A DNA stretch of 14,845 nucleotides from an uncultured Pseudomonadota bacterium. Lineage in GTDB: Bacteria > Pseudomonadota > Gammaproteobacteria > Steroidobacterales > Steroidobacteraceae. The notes beneath the pieces were generated by a model, which saw nothing but the letters and a program-made list of their open reading frames with translations, was not told the DNA's origin and searched no databases. The number at the start of each line of letters is the position of its first letter. The stretch's first letter is position 1. Below, piece after piece: positions 7,438 through 14,845 of the stretch. The stretch is taken from assembly GCA_903890265.1 (NCBI GenBank), contig CAITAM010000192.1, positions 1-14,845 on the forward strand. Reading direction: 5' to 3'. The translations under genes were made by a program, and so were the position numbers.

Positions 7438-10400
7438 ACCTCTCGGCCCCTTTCATCCGCAGGCCTGTCGCCACGACGCTGCTGACGGCGGGAATCGTGC
7501 TGCTTGGGTTTGTCGCTTACCGCTTACTTCCGGTGGCGCCACTGCCGCAGGTGGATTTCCCGACGATCGCTGTGCAGGCGTCACTCCCGGGTGCCTCCCC
7601 GGATACGATTGCGACCAGCGTTGCGACCCCGCTCGAACGCTCGCTGGGACGTATCGCGGGGCTGACCGAGATGACCTCGTCGAGTTCGCTCGGCAGCACG
7701 CGGGTGATCCTGCAGTTCGACCTGTCGCGAAGCATCGATGGTGCCGCGCGCGACGTGCAGGCGGCAATCAACGCCGCCCGCGCACTGCTGCCGACGGGCC
7801 TGCCGGGCAATCCGACCTACCGCAAGGTCAATCCCGCCGATCCGCCGATTCTGATCCTCGCGCTCACGTCACCCACCCGGTCACGCGGTCAGTTGTACGA
7901 CGCGGCGTCGACCGTGCTGGCGCAGAAGTTGGCCCAAGTACAGGGCATCGGCCAGGTGCAGGTCGGCGGCAGCTCGCTTCCGGCGGTTCGTGTCGACCTG
8001 AACCCGACGGCGCTGGCTGCCAATGGCATTTCACTCGATCAGGTGCGGACCGCCCTGGCGGGAAGCAACGCCAACCGCCCGAAGGGTTCGCTCGAGGAGG
8101 GCGACAAACGCTGGCAGATCTACGCCAACGATCAGGCGCGTGTCGCTGCCGATTTCCGCCCACTGATCATCGCATTCAGAAATGGGGCGCCGGTAAGACT
8201 GTCCGACGTGGCGACGGTGACCGATTCGGTGCAGGACACGCGCAATGCCGGACAGGCTAACGGCAAGCCGGCGGTGCTCCTGCTCATCAACCGACAGCCG
8301 GGCGCCAACATCGTGGACACCGTGGATCGGGTCAGGGCGCTGTTGCCTCAACTGCGCGCGTCGATTGCGGCGGATATTTCCCTTGAGGTGATGATCGACC
8401 GGACGCCGACGATCCGCGCTGCATTACGGGATATCGAGAAGACGCTGGTCATCGCAACGGTGCTCGTAGTGCTCGTGGTGTTCGCGTTTCTCCGCTCCGT
8501 TCGGGCGACGATCATTCCGGCGGTTGCGATCCCGGTGTCGCTGTGCGGCACGTTCTGCGTGATGTGGGCTCTGGGCTACAGCCTTAACAACCTCAGCCTG
8601 ATGGCGATTACCGTCGCCACGGGCTTCGTCGTCGATGATGCCATCGTCGTCGTCGAGAACGTCATGCGCTATCGGGAAATGGGCCGTGGCGCGCTGGAGG
8701 CGGCGCTCGTGGGCGCCCGGGAGGTCGGGTTTACCGTGATTTCGATCAGCATTTCGCTGGTCGCAGTTTTCATCCCGATCCTCTTCATGGGCGGCATTCT
8801 CGGTCGCTTCTTCAGGGAGTTTGCCGTCACCCTGTCCGCCGCCGTGCTGGTGTCCATGGTGGTGTCGCTGACGCTCACGCCAATGATGTGTGCGCGTATC
8901 CTCAAAAAAGATGCGCCGGCGCGGGAGCCGGGGCCATTGGCTGGCTGGCTGCGCGTGCGCGCGGAACGGTTCTACACGGCGCTTGTCGGCGGCTACGACC
9001 GGTCACTCGGCTGGGCGCTCGACCATGGTGTCATCGTCATGCTCAGTCTGGCGGCGACCGTCGGGCTGAATTTCTACCTCTACGCCATCGTGCCGAAGGG
9101 CTTCTTTCCCCAACAGGACGTGGGGCGAATCGTCGGCGGTATCCAGGGCGATCAGAGTATTTCCTTCCAGCTCATGCAAAAGAAGTTTTCCGAGTTTATC
9201 GCGCTCGTACAGAAGGATCCGGCCGTCGCGAACGTTGTCGGCTTCACGGGTGGTGGTCAGGTGAACAGCGGGACCATTTTCATTGCCCTGACGCCGATCT
9301 CGAGCGGCAGGCCGTCGGTCGACGCGGTGCTGGCGCGGCTGAGGCCGCAGCTCGGGAAAGTGGCGGGTGCGAACCTGTTCCTGCAGCCTGTCAGCGACGT
9401 ACGGATCGGTGGTCGGCCAAGCAACGCGGCGTACCAGTACACCCTGCAGTCAGACAACCTGACGGACCTCGCGACGTGGGAGCCGCGCATCCGTGCCGCA
9501 CTGACTTCTATCCCTGAACTCGTCGATGTGAACACCGATCAGCAGGACAAGGGGCTAGAGCTGAAACTTGTCATGCAGCGGGACGCGGCACAGCGCTACG
9601 GCATCGCCGCGAAGGACATCGACAGCGCGCTGGCCGACAGTTTCAGCCAGGCCCAGGTGTCCGTCATTTATTTCCCGCTGAACCAGTACCACGCCGTGAT
9701 GGGCGTGGATCCGGCTTTCGCGACCGACCCGTCGGCGTTGCAGTCGGTCTACGTGCCGGGTGCGAACGGTCGGATGGTGCCGCTGAGCGCCCTTACCACC
9801 GTGGTCCCGGTCAACTCCAAGCTGGCCGTCAACCACCAGGGGCAGTTCGCGGCCTCAACCATTTCGTTCAATCTCACCGGCGGCGCGTCGCTCGGTACCG
9901 CGGCCAAGAAAATCGCGGAGAAGATGCAGGAAATCGGCGTTCCACGCTCGGTTCGGGGCGGATTCCAGGGCGTGGCGCAGGCCTTCCAGTCGTCGCTCGC
10001 CAGCGAGCTGTCGCTCATTCTCCTCGCGGTCCTGTCCGTCTACATCGTGCTCGGCATTCTGTACGAGAGCTACCTGCACCCACTGACCATCCTCTCCACG
10101 CTTTTCTCGGCGGGCATTGGCGCGGTGCTCGCGCTGCTTGCGACCCACACGGAGTTCAATCTGATCGGCGCGATCGGGGTGGTGCTGCTGATCGGCATCG
10201 TCAAGAAGAACGCGATCCTGATGGTTGATTTCGCTCTGGTGGCGGAGCGCGGCGGGCTGCCCCCCCGGGAAGCGATCCGGCAGGCCTGTCTGGTCCGGTT
10301 CCGGCCGATTCTGATGACCACGCTGGCGGCGATGTTCGGTGCAGTGCCGCTCGCCATCGGCCACGGCGACGGTGCCGAGCTTCGCAATCCCCTTGGCATA

Positions 10401-10541
10401 GCGGTCGTCGGCGGGTTGTTCTTGAGCCAGGTTCTGACCCTCTACACGACGCCGCTGGTCTACCTCTACCTTGAGCGCCTGTCCGCGCTGGTACGTCGAC
10501 CGGGTCGCGGCAGGCGAATGCTCACTGAGGTTGCCGGATGA
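7434..10541 (+). CDS. mdtC: RND multidrug efflux permease, MdtC/MuxC-like subunit
   Basis: Second, non-identical HAE1-RND permease of the same pump, 1035 aa. It matches remembered E. coli MdtC rather than MdtB: LPVAPLPQVDFP near the N-terminus, SLGRIAGLTEMTSSSSLGS, SSLPAVRVDLNP, LEEGDKRWQIYANDQ, TDSVQDTRNAGQ, GGIQGDQSISFQ and QYTLQSDNL. The proton-relay residues are kept: D401-D402 in TM4 (GFVVDDAIVV) and Lys925 in TM10 (IGIVKKNAIL). The frame is open back to 7185, but the extra 83 residues would be an out-of-frame reading of the first RND gene. ATG 7434, in the ATGA overlap, gives the correct MNLSAPFIRRPVAT beginning. A C7 tract at 10260-10266 lies within the gene. Known MdtABC/MuxABC substrates (bile salts and novobiocin in E. 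coli; novobiocin and other antibiotics in Pseudomonas) are family knowledge and are not shown here. Confidence 0.95.
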   Translation: MNLSAPFIRRPVATTLLTAGIVLLGFVAYRLLPVAPLPQVDFPTIAVQASLPGASPDTIATSVATPLERSLGRIAGLTEMTSSSSLGSTRVILQFDLSRSIDGAARDVQAAINAARALLPTGLPGNPTYRKVNPADPPILILALTSPTRSRGQLYDAASTVLAQKLAQVQGIGQVQVGGSSLPAVRVDLNPTALAANGISLDQVRTALAGSNANRPKGSLEEGDKRWQIYANDQARVAADFRPLIIAFRNGAPVRLSDVATVTDSVQDTRNAGQANGKPAVLLLINRQPGANIVDTVDRVRALLPQLRASIAADISLEVMIDRTPTIRAALRDIEKTLVIATVLVVLVVFAFLRSVRATIIPAVAIPVSLCGTFCVMWALGYSLNNLSLMAITVATGFVVDDAIVVVENVMRYREMGRGALEAALVGAREVGFTVISISISLVAVFIPILFMGGILGRFFREFAVTLSAAVLVSMVVSLTLTPMMCARILKKDAPAREPGPLAGWLRVRAERFYTALVGGYDRSLGWALDHGVIVMLSLAATVGLNFYLYAIVPKGFFPQQDVGRIVGGIQGDQSISFQLMQKKFSEFIALVQKDPAVANVVGFTGGGQVNSGTIFIALTPISSGRPSVDAVLARLRPQLGKVAGANLFLQPVSDVRIGGRPSNAAYQYTLQSDNLTDLATWEPRIRAALTSIPELVDVNTDQQDKGLELKLVMQRDAAQRYGIAAKDIDSALADSFSQAQVSVIYFPLNQYHAVMGVDPAFATDPSALQSVYVPGANGRMVPLSALTTVVPVNSKLAVNHQGQFAASTISFNLTGGASLGTAAKKIAEKMQEIGVPRSVRGGFQGVAQAFQSSLASELSLILLAVLSVYIVLGILYESYLHPLTILSTLFSAGIGAVLALLATHTEFNLIGAIGVVLLIGIVKKNAILMVDFALVAERGGLPPREAIRQACLVRFRPILMTTLAAMFGAVPLAIGHGDGAELRNPLGIAVVGGLFLSQVLTLYTTPLVYLYLERLSALVRRPGRGRRMLTEVAG
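10538..10541 (+). other. ATGA start/stop overlap, mdtC to channel gene
   Basis: The ATG of the channel gene (10538-10540) overlaps the TGA of the second RND gene (10539-10541). A TGAGG ribosome-binding site at 10526-10530, 7 bases upstream, supports this start over the adjacent in-frame ATG at 10541. Confidence 0.8.
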
Positions 10542-11998
10542 TGAAGATGCCCCCGTCACAGTCACGGCTGCACCTCGGTGCGGCCCTGTTCGGACTCGCC
10601 GCCGCCGGTTGTGCGGTGGGGCCGGATTACCGCCGTCCCGACGTTGCGGCGCCCGCAGCCTTCAAGGAAGCAGCGTCGTGGCAGCTTGCCACGCCGCGCG
10701 ATGAGACCGTGCGCGGTGCGTGGTGGGAGATATACCGCGATCCGGTGTTGAATAGTCTTGAGCAGCGGGCGACGAAGGGCAATCAGAGCATTCTCGCGGC
10801 CGACGCGGCCTACCGTGCGGCGGCGGCGATTGCCCGTCAGGCGGAGGCGTCGTTGTGGCCGACCCTTGGCGCGTCGGCCGGGATCACGCGATCGCAGCAG
10901 GCCGTGGGCACCGCGCGCGCCAACAGCATTCAGTCGGCCCCTACCTCGGGACTCAACAATCTCCGCACGGCCGAGTTGACCGCGAGCTGGGAGGTTGATC
11001 TCTGGGGAGGGTTGCGGCGCAGCGCCGAGAGCAGTCGCGCGTCCGCCGCGGCCACGCTTGGAGACTATGAGGCGGCAAAGCTCAGTCTCGCCGCGGAGCT
11101 GGCCGTTGACTATTTCGACTTGCGGGTCGCCGATGCGACACAGGGGTTCCTTAACGAGACGGTCGCAGGCTACGAGCGTTCGCTGAAGATCAGCCAGAAT
11201 CAGTACGCGGCGGGTATCGTCGGCCGCGTCGATGTGGCGGAAGCCGAGACACAGCTGGCCTCCACGCGGGCACAGGCGATCGACGTCGGGATCCAGCGCG
11301 CGCAGCTCGAGCACGCGATTGCGGTGCTGATTGGAGTACCGCCAGCTGAGTTCTCAGTGGCCGTTGACCCCGCATGGACAGCGCCTAGTCCGGACGTTCC
11401 TCTGGGCGTTGCCGGTGACCTGCTCGAGCGTCGGCCTGACATCGCCGCCGCGGAGCGGCGTGTCGTTGCCGCCAATGCGCAGGTCGGCGTGGCAAGCGCC
11501 GCCTGGTTTCCGACGCTGACGCTCAACGCGACAGGCGGGTACCAGTCGGTGGCGGCGAGCCAGTGGTTTTCACTGCCAAACCGGTTCTGGTCCGTCGGGC
11601 CGGAGCTTGCCGAGACCCTGTTTGATGCGGGCCGCCGTCGTGCGGTCAGCGCGCAGGCCCGGGCCGCGTACGATCAGGCCGTCGCGAATTACCGGCAGAC
11701 AACGCTCCAGGCGTTTCAGGACGTTGAGGACTCGCTCGTCTCGCTTCGCGTGCTCAAAGACGAGATCGCCACGCAGGACATGGCGGTAAAGAGTGCCCGC
11801 GAGGCGGCGAGGCTGACGCTCAACCAGTACAAGGCGGGCACCGTGAGCTACCTTAGCGTCGTCACGGTGCAAGAGACGGCCCTGCAGAACGAGCGTGCCG
11901 CGATCTCGCTCATCGGTCGCCAGCTGGCGGGCAGCGTCGGTCTCGTCCGCGGGCTCGGGGGCGGCTGGCGGGCAGAGGACCTAAACGCCGCCAAATGA
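10538..11998 (+). CDS. Outer-membrane efflux channel lipoprotein, NodT/OprM family (OpmB-like)
   Basis: TolC-like outer-membrane factor that completes the pump, 486 aa. The signal peptide ends in a lipobox (LAAAGC, Cys25) followed by AVGPDYRRP, the classic start of mature NodT/OprM lipoproteins. Two outer-membrane efflux repeats can be followed. The first (about 60-265) includes SWEVDLWGGLRRSAESSRAS (150-169) and AELAVDYFDLR (186-196). The second (about 285-470) includes LLERRPDIAAAERRVVAANA (295-314), GVASAAWFPTLTL (317-329), LFDAGRRRA (361-369) and QAFQDVEDSL (391-400). It is the last gene of the operon, as in Pseudomonas muxABC-opmB; E. coli mdtABC instead relies on the distant tolC. The 3' end overlaps the convergent receptor gene by 18 bp, leaving no room for an intergenic terminator. 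Confidence 0.95.
   Translation: MMKMPPSQSRLHLGAALFGLAAAGCAVGPDYRRPDVAAPAAFKEAASWQLATPRDETVRGAWWEIYRDPVLNSLEQRATKGNQSILAADAAYRAAAAIARQAEASLWPTLGASAGITRSQQAVGTARANSIQSAPTSGLNNLRTAELTASWEVDLWGGLRRSAESSRASAAATLGDYEAAKLSLAAELAVDYFDLRVADATQGFLNETVAGYERSLKISQNQYAAGIVGRVDVAEAETQLASTRAQAIDVGIQRAQLEHAIAVLIGVPPAEFSVAVDPAWTAPSPDVPLGVAGDLLERRPDIAAAERRVVAANAQVGVASAAWFPTLTLNATGGYQSVAASQWFSLPNRFWSVGPELAETLFDAGRRRAVSAQARAAYDQAVANYRQTTLQAFQDVEDSLVSLRVLKDEIATQDMAVKSAREAARLTLNQYKAGTVSYLSVVTVQETALQNERAAISLIGRQLAGSVGLVRGLGGGWRAEDLNAAK
11981..11998. other. Convergent overlap of channel and receptor genes
   Basis: The last 18 bp of the channel gene (stop TGA 11996-11998) and of the receptor gene (stop at 11983-11981 on the minus strand) share the same DNA. 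No bidirectional terminator can lie between them, so transcripts from both sides must run into the opposing gene or end inside it. Confidence 0.85.
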
Positions 11999-14467
11999 AT
12001 ACGTGGCGCCGAGCCAGGCGCCGCGCGGCGTTCCGACGCTGCGAAACTGGGTCGGCAGGGGCTCGCCGATCGTAACCTCGGTGACGCCCGTGGTGACGCC
12101 GTACGGTGCACCGGGCACGGTTGATCCGCCATCGGGGACGTTGGACACCGGACCGGGGCCCGACGTCGAGGGGGGCAGGGTGATCGGTACGGGGCTTACG
12201 TAGTTACCGCTCGAGCCGGCAAAGTAGTTCGTCCCGAGAACGCCGAACGTCGAGTAGCGTCGGTCGAAGAGGTTGCTCACCCGGGCATAAAGGCTCAGCC
12301 GGCGACTGGCGGCATACCGCGCATCCAGGTTGACCACGGCGAAGCCCGGCATGGGTCCGCGCGCATCCTGGTTGTTCTCGTCGCCCCGGGCATACTGCGA
12401 CGACTGCGCCTGGACCTCCGCTCCGATACCGAAATTACTATCGACATCGAGATCGACGCGGACCCGCACGTTGTGGCGGGGCACGCCCGGCAGACGGTCA
12501 CCGGGGTGCACGTTGATGGTGCCGCCACTGGCGTCGATGCTGCACGGTCCCGCGGCGCCGCAGACCACGGAGGCAGGCATGTTCGACGAGTTGTTCGGAC
12601 TGAAGATCTCGAGTGGTGACCGGAAGGTAGCGTCGGTAAACGCGTAGTGGAAGGCCGTGCGCAGGCGTCCGCGGCGGCCGTTGAGGCCAAGTTCGAGACC
12701 CTGCCGCCGGGTGGCGCCGATATTCTGGAAATAGCCGCTGTTGATCGAGCCGGCACCCGCACCGACAAACTGAATGTCATCGAGCAGCGTCGTCCTGAAC
12801 ACGGCCACATTCCATTCGAGCGCGCCGCCAAGCCTGCCATCGAGGCCCACCTCAAAGGACTGCGCCCGCACGGCTTTCAGTGGCGGATCGGAGACGAAGG
12901 CATTGGGCAGCTGGCACGGGGCGCTTGGGTTCGCGCAGGTCGACTCAACGGGGCTCGGCACGCGCATCGCCTCGCCGTAGTTGGCGTAGCCCCGGACAAG
13001 CGGCGACATCTGCCAGGACAGGCCGGCTGCCGGCAGCCAGCGCGAGTAGGTGTCGTCACCGTTATTGGCACTGCCCAGCAGGTCGTTCAGTTGCGTGTGG
13101 GCGCGGCTGTAGCGCGTCGTGAGGCTCAAGCTCACCCGGTCGGTGAGGCGGACGACGTCGTTGGCATAGATTCCCTTCAGCTCATTCATCGCGGTCAGGT
13201 GGGTGCTGAGCACCGTGGCTTCGAGAGAATAGGTATTTCGGGCAAAGCCGGCGGCCTGGTCCTGCTGGGTAAACTCCGTGTGACCCCGCTCCCATTCGGC
13301 GCCGACCGTGAGGCTGTGCCTGGACCCGAGCAGCGCGGCATCCCGCGACGCCTGAACGCTGGCGCCCGGGCGGCGCTGGGCGATGTGGTCGATCACATTC
13401 TGGGTCGCCGAGTTCGACACGCTGACCACGGAGGTCGGGTCGAATCCGCCATTGACGTTGCTGTTCACGGATTGGGTACTGAGCTGCCGGTAATGCACGG
13501 TACCGGCCAGCGTCCAGGCATCGGCAATGATCGTGCGGCCCTTGAGATTGACGGTGAAGAGCCGGTTGTCGGTCTCATCCGGATAGGTATAGGCCTGGGA
13601 CGGGTTATCGAGAAACGAAACGGGAATGGTCTGGTTGCCGAACAGGTCCGACGTCGCGGCAGTGACGCTCAGGCTGACATCGGCGTTGGCGAGGCGCCGG
13701 CCGACCTGGGCGAAGGCATGCTGCAGGGTGCTCGGATTCTGCTGGCCCCAGCCCCGGTCCTGGTACCGATCTGCGGTCGCGTAGTAGTCAGTGTCACCGC
13801 TGATGCCACCGAGCTCCGCGCTGCACGCCTGGCGTGCAAACGACCCTGCCGTGCATTCCAGCGACCCGCCGCGGCTGTTGAAGCCGCGCTTGGTGGTGAT
13901 GGAGATGGCGCCTGCCAGGGTATTGAGGCCATAGACCGGATTTGAACCCGGGATGATCGCCAGCTCCGAGAGCGCATTGGGCGAAATAAGGTCCCAGCTC
14001 ACCGTATCGCCAAACGCCTCGTTGATCCGGACGCCGTCGATGTAGACCGAGATACCCTGCGGCGTGCCGAGCACCGGCGAGGCAGCGAAGCCGCGGTACG
14101 TCACGTCGCGCTGAAACGGATTGCCCTGCGTGTCGTTGACGTTCACGCCGGTGGCGGCGGAATTGAGGACTTCGCCCATTTCGTGCTCGTGCAGGCGGGC
14201 CACGTCCTCGTGGCTTATGCGCTGCACGTGGATGGGTACGAGGTCTGCCGGCACGCCGATGCCCGGGAACAACCCGGTAGCGACCACCTCGACCTCGGGG
14301 AGCGCTTTGGCGGCGGCCGGTGCCGGCACCGTGTCGTCGGCGCGGCTCACGGGGACCGGGCCGAGCGCCAGCGCTCCGGTGGCAAGCCAGAGCTTCCCGG
14401 CAGCGAACATAACCAGTCGAGGTGCCAGAGCGGCCCGTAGCCTGAACAGGTGCGCCGGTAGGTCCAT
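11981..14467 (-). CDS. TonB-dependent outer-membrane receptor, substrate unknown
   Basis: Ligand-gated outer-membrane beta-barrel energised by TonB, 828 aa from ATG 14467. The signal peptide has a hydrophobic core at residues 18-40 and likely cleavage after SRA (41-43). A possible TonB box lies in PEVEVVATG (57-65). The plug domain (about 75-195) contains VTYRGFAASPVLGTPQGISV (122-141), YIDGVRINEAFGD (142-154), IIPGSNPVYGLNTLAGAISI (171-190) and TTKRGF. The barrel follows, with PPLKAVRAQSFEVGLDGRLG (528-547) and GYFQNIGATRRQGLELGLNG (578-597) in the pattern usual for TonB receptors. Cys occur only as three close pairs (205/215, 511/518, 636/642). A Pro/Gly/Ser-rich segment at about 750-810 precedes the last strand, GAWLGATYSF, which is followed by GGV. 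Start: the frame is open to 14623, but longer versions would overlap the divergent gene. ATG 14410 would give a shorter, more classical signal peptide but has no RBS. Confidence 0.92.
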   Translation of the reverse strand: MDLPAHLFRLRAALAPRLVMFAAGKLWLATGALALGPVPVSRADDTVPAPAAAKALPEVEVVATGLFPGIGVPADLVPIHVQRISHEDVARLHEHEMGEVLNSAATGVNVNDTQGNPFQRDVTYRGFAASPVLGTPQGISVYIDGVRINEAFGDTVSWDLISPNALSELAIIPGSNPVYGLNTLAGAISITTKRGFNSRGGSLECTAGSFARQACSAELGGISGDTDYYATADRYQDRGWGQQNPSTLQHAFAQVGRRLANADVSLSVTAATSDLFGNQTIPVSFLDNPSQAYTYPDETDNRLFTVNLKGRTIIADAWTLAGTVHYRQLSTQSVNSNVNGGFDPTSVVSVSNSATQNVIDHIAQRRPGASVQASRDAALLGSRHSLTVGAEWERGHTEFTQQDQAAGFARNTYSLEATVLSTHLTAMNELKGIYANDVVRLTDRVSLSLTTRYSRAHTQLNDLLGSANNGDDTYSRWLPAAGLSWQMSPLVRGYANYGEAMRVPSPVESTCANPSAPCQLPNAFVSDPPLKAVRAQSFEVGLDGRLGGALEWNVAVFRTTLLDDIQFVGAGAGSINSGYFQNIGATRRQGLELGLNGRRGRLRTAFHYAFTDATFRSPLEIFSPNNSSNMPASVVCGAAGPCSIDASGGTINVHPGDRLPGVPRHNVRVRVDLDVDSNFGIGAEVQAQSSQYARGDENNQDARGPMPGFAVVNLDARYAASRRLSLYARVSNLFDRRYSTFGVLGTNYFAGSSGNYVSPVPITLPPSTSGPGPVSNVPDGGSTVPGAPYGVTTGVTEVTIGEPLPTQFRSVGTPRGAWLGATYSFGGV

Positions 14468-14584
14468 GGCCGGTATTCTTTCATTCGCGAGCGCCGGGTG
14501 CGCGCGTGCCATCGTCGTCGTGCCGGGATTTTTTCCCGATCTGGTCGGATCCGGTGGAAGTTGTGACACAGGTGGGGAATCGTT
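14468..14584. promoter_or_regulatory. Divergent promoter region between receptor and putative sensor gene
   Basis: This stretch of about 117 bp must hold start signals for both divergent genes. Visible structure: a perfect inverted repeat CGGGA-TTTTT-TCCCG at 14524-14538, and the 8-bp palindrome CGGATCCG at 14546-14553. I could not pick out a convincing -35/-10 pair for either direction. Confidence 0.4.
14570..14579 (+). promoter_or_regulatory. Ribosome-binding site of the putative sensor gene
   Basis: AGGTGGGGAA is purine-rich and resembles AGGAGG. Its AGGTGG core lies 9 bases before GTG 14585 and 15 bases before ATG 14591. By spacing it fits the GTG start at least as well as the ATG, so both are possible. 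Confidence 0.45.
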
Positions 14585-14590
14585 GTGGAC

Positions 14591-14845
14591 ATGAAACCCG
14601 CTAACGGTGCCGTCCAGGTCCACGATCCGTCCAGTTCGGCCCGGCAGGACCTGCTGGTCTCCGCGGCAGCCGGGCTCCTCATGGTCTGGATCGGTGCAAG
14701 GCTGAATCTGGGCGAGCGGGTGGCGTCAGCGCTCAGTGGCGCCGAGATCCTGCAGCTTGACGAGTGGCCGCTCGCGCTCCTGGTGGCGATGCTCTCCATG
14801 CTCTGGTTCGCCGTGCAGCGTACGCGCGCGGCGACCCGCGCGCGC
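14591..14845 (+). CDS. Membrane protein N-terminus, possibly a sensor histidine kinase, cut by right edge
   Basis: The frame is open from 14567 to the window end, with ATG at 14591 (in-frame GTG at 14585 also possible), giving 85 visible residues. Two hydrophobic segments, at about 21-38 (LLVSAAAGLLMVWIGARL) and 59-76 (WPLALLVAMLSMLWFAVQ), flank a short loop with LQLDEWP (54-60). After the second segment comes RTRAATRAR, a basic stretch that would face the cytoplasm. This layout and the L-D-E-x-P-plus-hydrophobic pattern resemble, from memory, the start of small membrane-bound histidine kinases that continue into a coiled coil and a HisKA_3-type domain. The catalytic part is outside the window, so the kinase call is inference. 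That the gene is real is supported by the RBS and by its divergent position from the receptor gene. Confidence 0.55.
   Translation, partial: MKPANGAVQVHDPSSSARQDLLVSAAAGLLMVWIGARLNLGERVASALSGAEILQLDEWPLALLVAMLSMLWFAVQRTRAATRAR

Noticed and set aside
9855..10565. 236-codon minus-strand frame across the mdtC-to-channel junction
   Set aside because: It is a shadow of the conserved RND C-terminus, and its composition is that of an antisense reading.
12647..13945. 432-codon open frame on the plus strand opposite the TonB receptor
   Set aside because: It lies wholly inside the receptor gene, which has clear plug and barrel signatures. The plus-strand product is low-complexity Arg/Ala/Gly-rich with no family features.
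14468..14623. 52-residue N-terminal extension of the TonB receptor
   Set aside because: It would overlap the divergent gene's start and RBS, and its Pro/Thr-rich residues before the signal peptide do not look like a secretion signal.
14347..14799. 150-codon minus-strand frame at the right edge
   Set aside because: It spans parts of two divergent genes in the wrong frame. The plus-strand reading with two membrane segments and an RBS is more convincing.

Overview
The window reads as ordinary chromosomal DNA from a GC-rich Gram-negative bacterium. The layout (tripartite RND pump, outer-membrane TonB-dependent receptor, Kup-type potassium transporter) and the protein similarities I recognise suggest a gammaproteobacterium of the Xanthomonadales/Nevskiales/Steroidobacter kind. 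That placement is inference from remembered family sequences, not from a search. I saw no RNA genes, insertion sequences, CRISPR arrays or prophage genes.

Left part (1-2966, + strand): the 3' seven-eighths or so of a kup potassium-uptake gene runs in from the left edge. It is followed after only 15 bp by a complete dicarboxylate/amino-acid:cation symporter (DAACS/GltP-like) gene with a strong ribosome-binding site, so the two are probably co-transcribed. The symporter departs from the classical sodium-site signature in TM7 and TM8.

Centre (2967-11998, + strand): a 108-bp intergenic region carries five copies of the pentamer TTTGC/GCAAA and probably holds the promoter of the next operon. That operon is a complete four-gene efflux pump of the MdtABC/MuxABC-OpmB type: a periplasmic adaptor (lipoprotein-like), two different RND inner-membrane subunits (MdtB-like and MdtC-like) and a NodT-family outer-membrane channel lipoprotein. 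The two RND genes overlap by ATGA, the second RND gene and the channel gene overlap by ATGA, and the adaptor and first RND gene are at most 10 bp apart. All parts of one envelope-spanning heteromeric pump are thus translated in tandem. No regulator gene (such as baeSR) lies beside it in the window.

Right part (11981-14845): a convergent TonB-dependent outer-membrane receptor gene (- strand) overlaps the end of the channel gene by 18 bp. Its substrate cannot be told from sequence. Divergent from it, across about 117 bp, begins a + strand gene cut by the right edge. Its visible 85 or so residues contain two membrane segments followed by an Arg-rich stretch, as at the start of a membrane sensor kinase.

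The most checkable oddities are the clustered half-sites before the pump operon, the altered TM7/TM8 cation-site residues in the symporter, and the convergent overlap that gives the receptor a tail beyond its usual terminal aromatic residue. I did not find a clearly undescribed system here.
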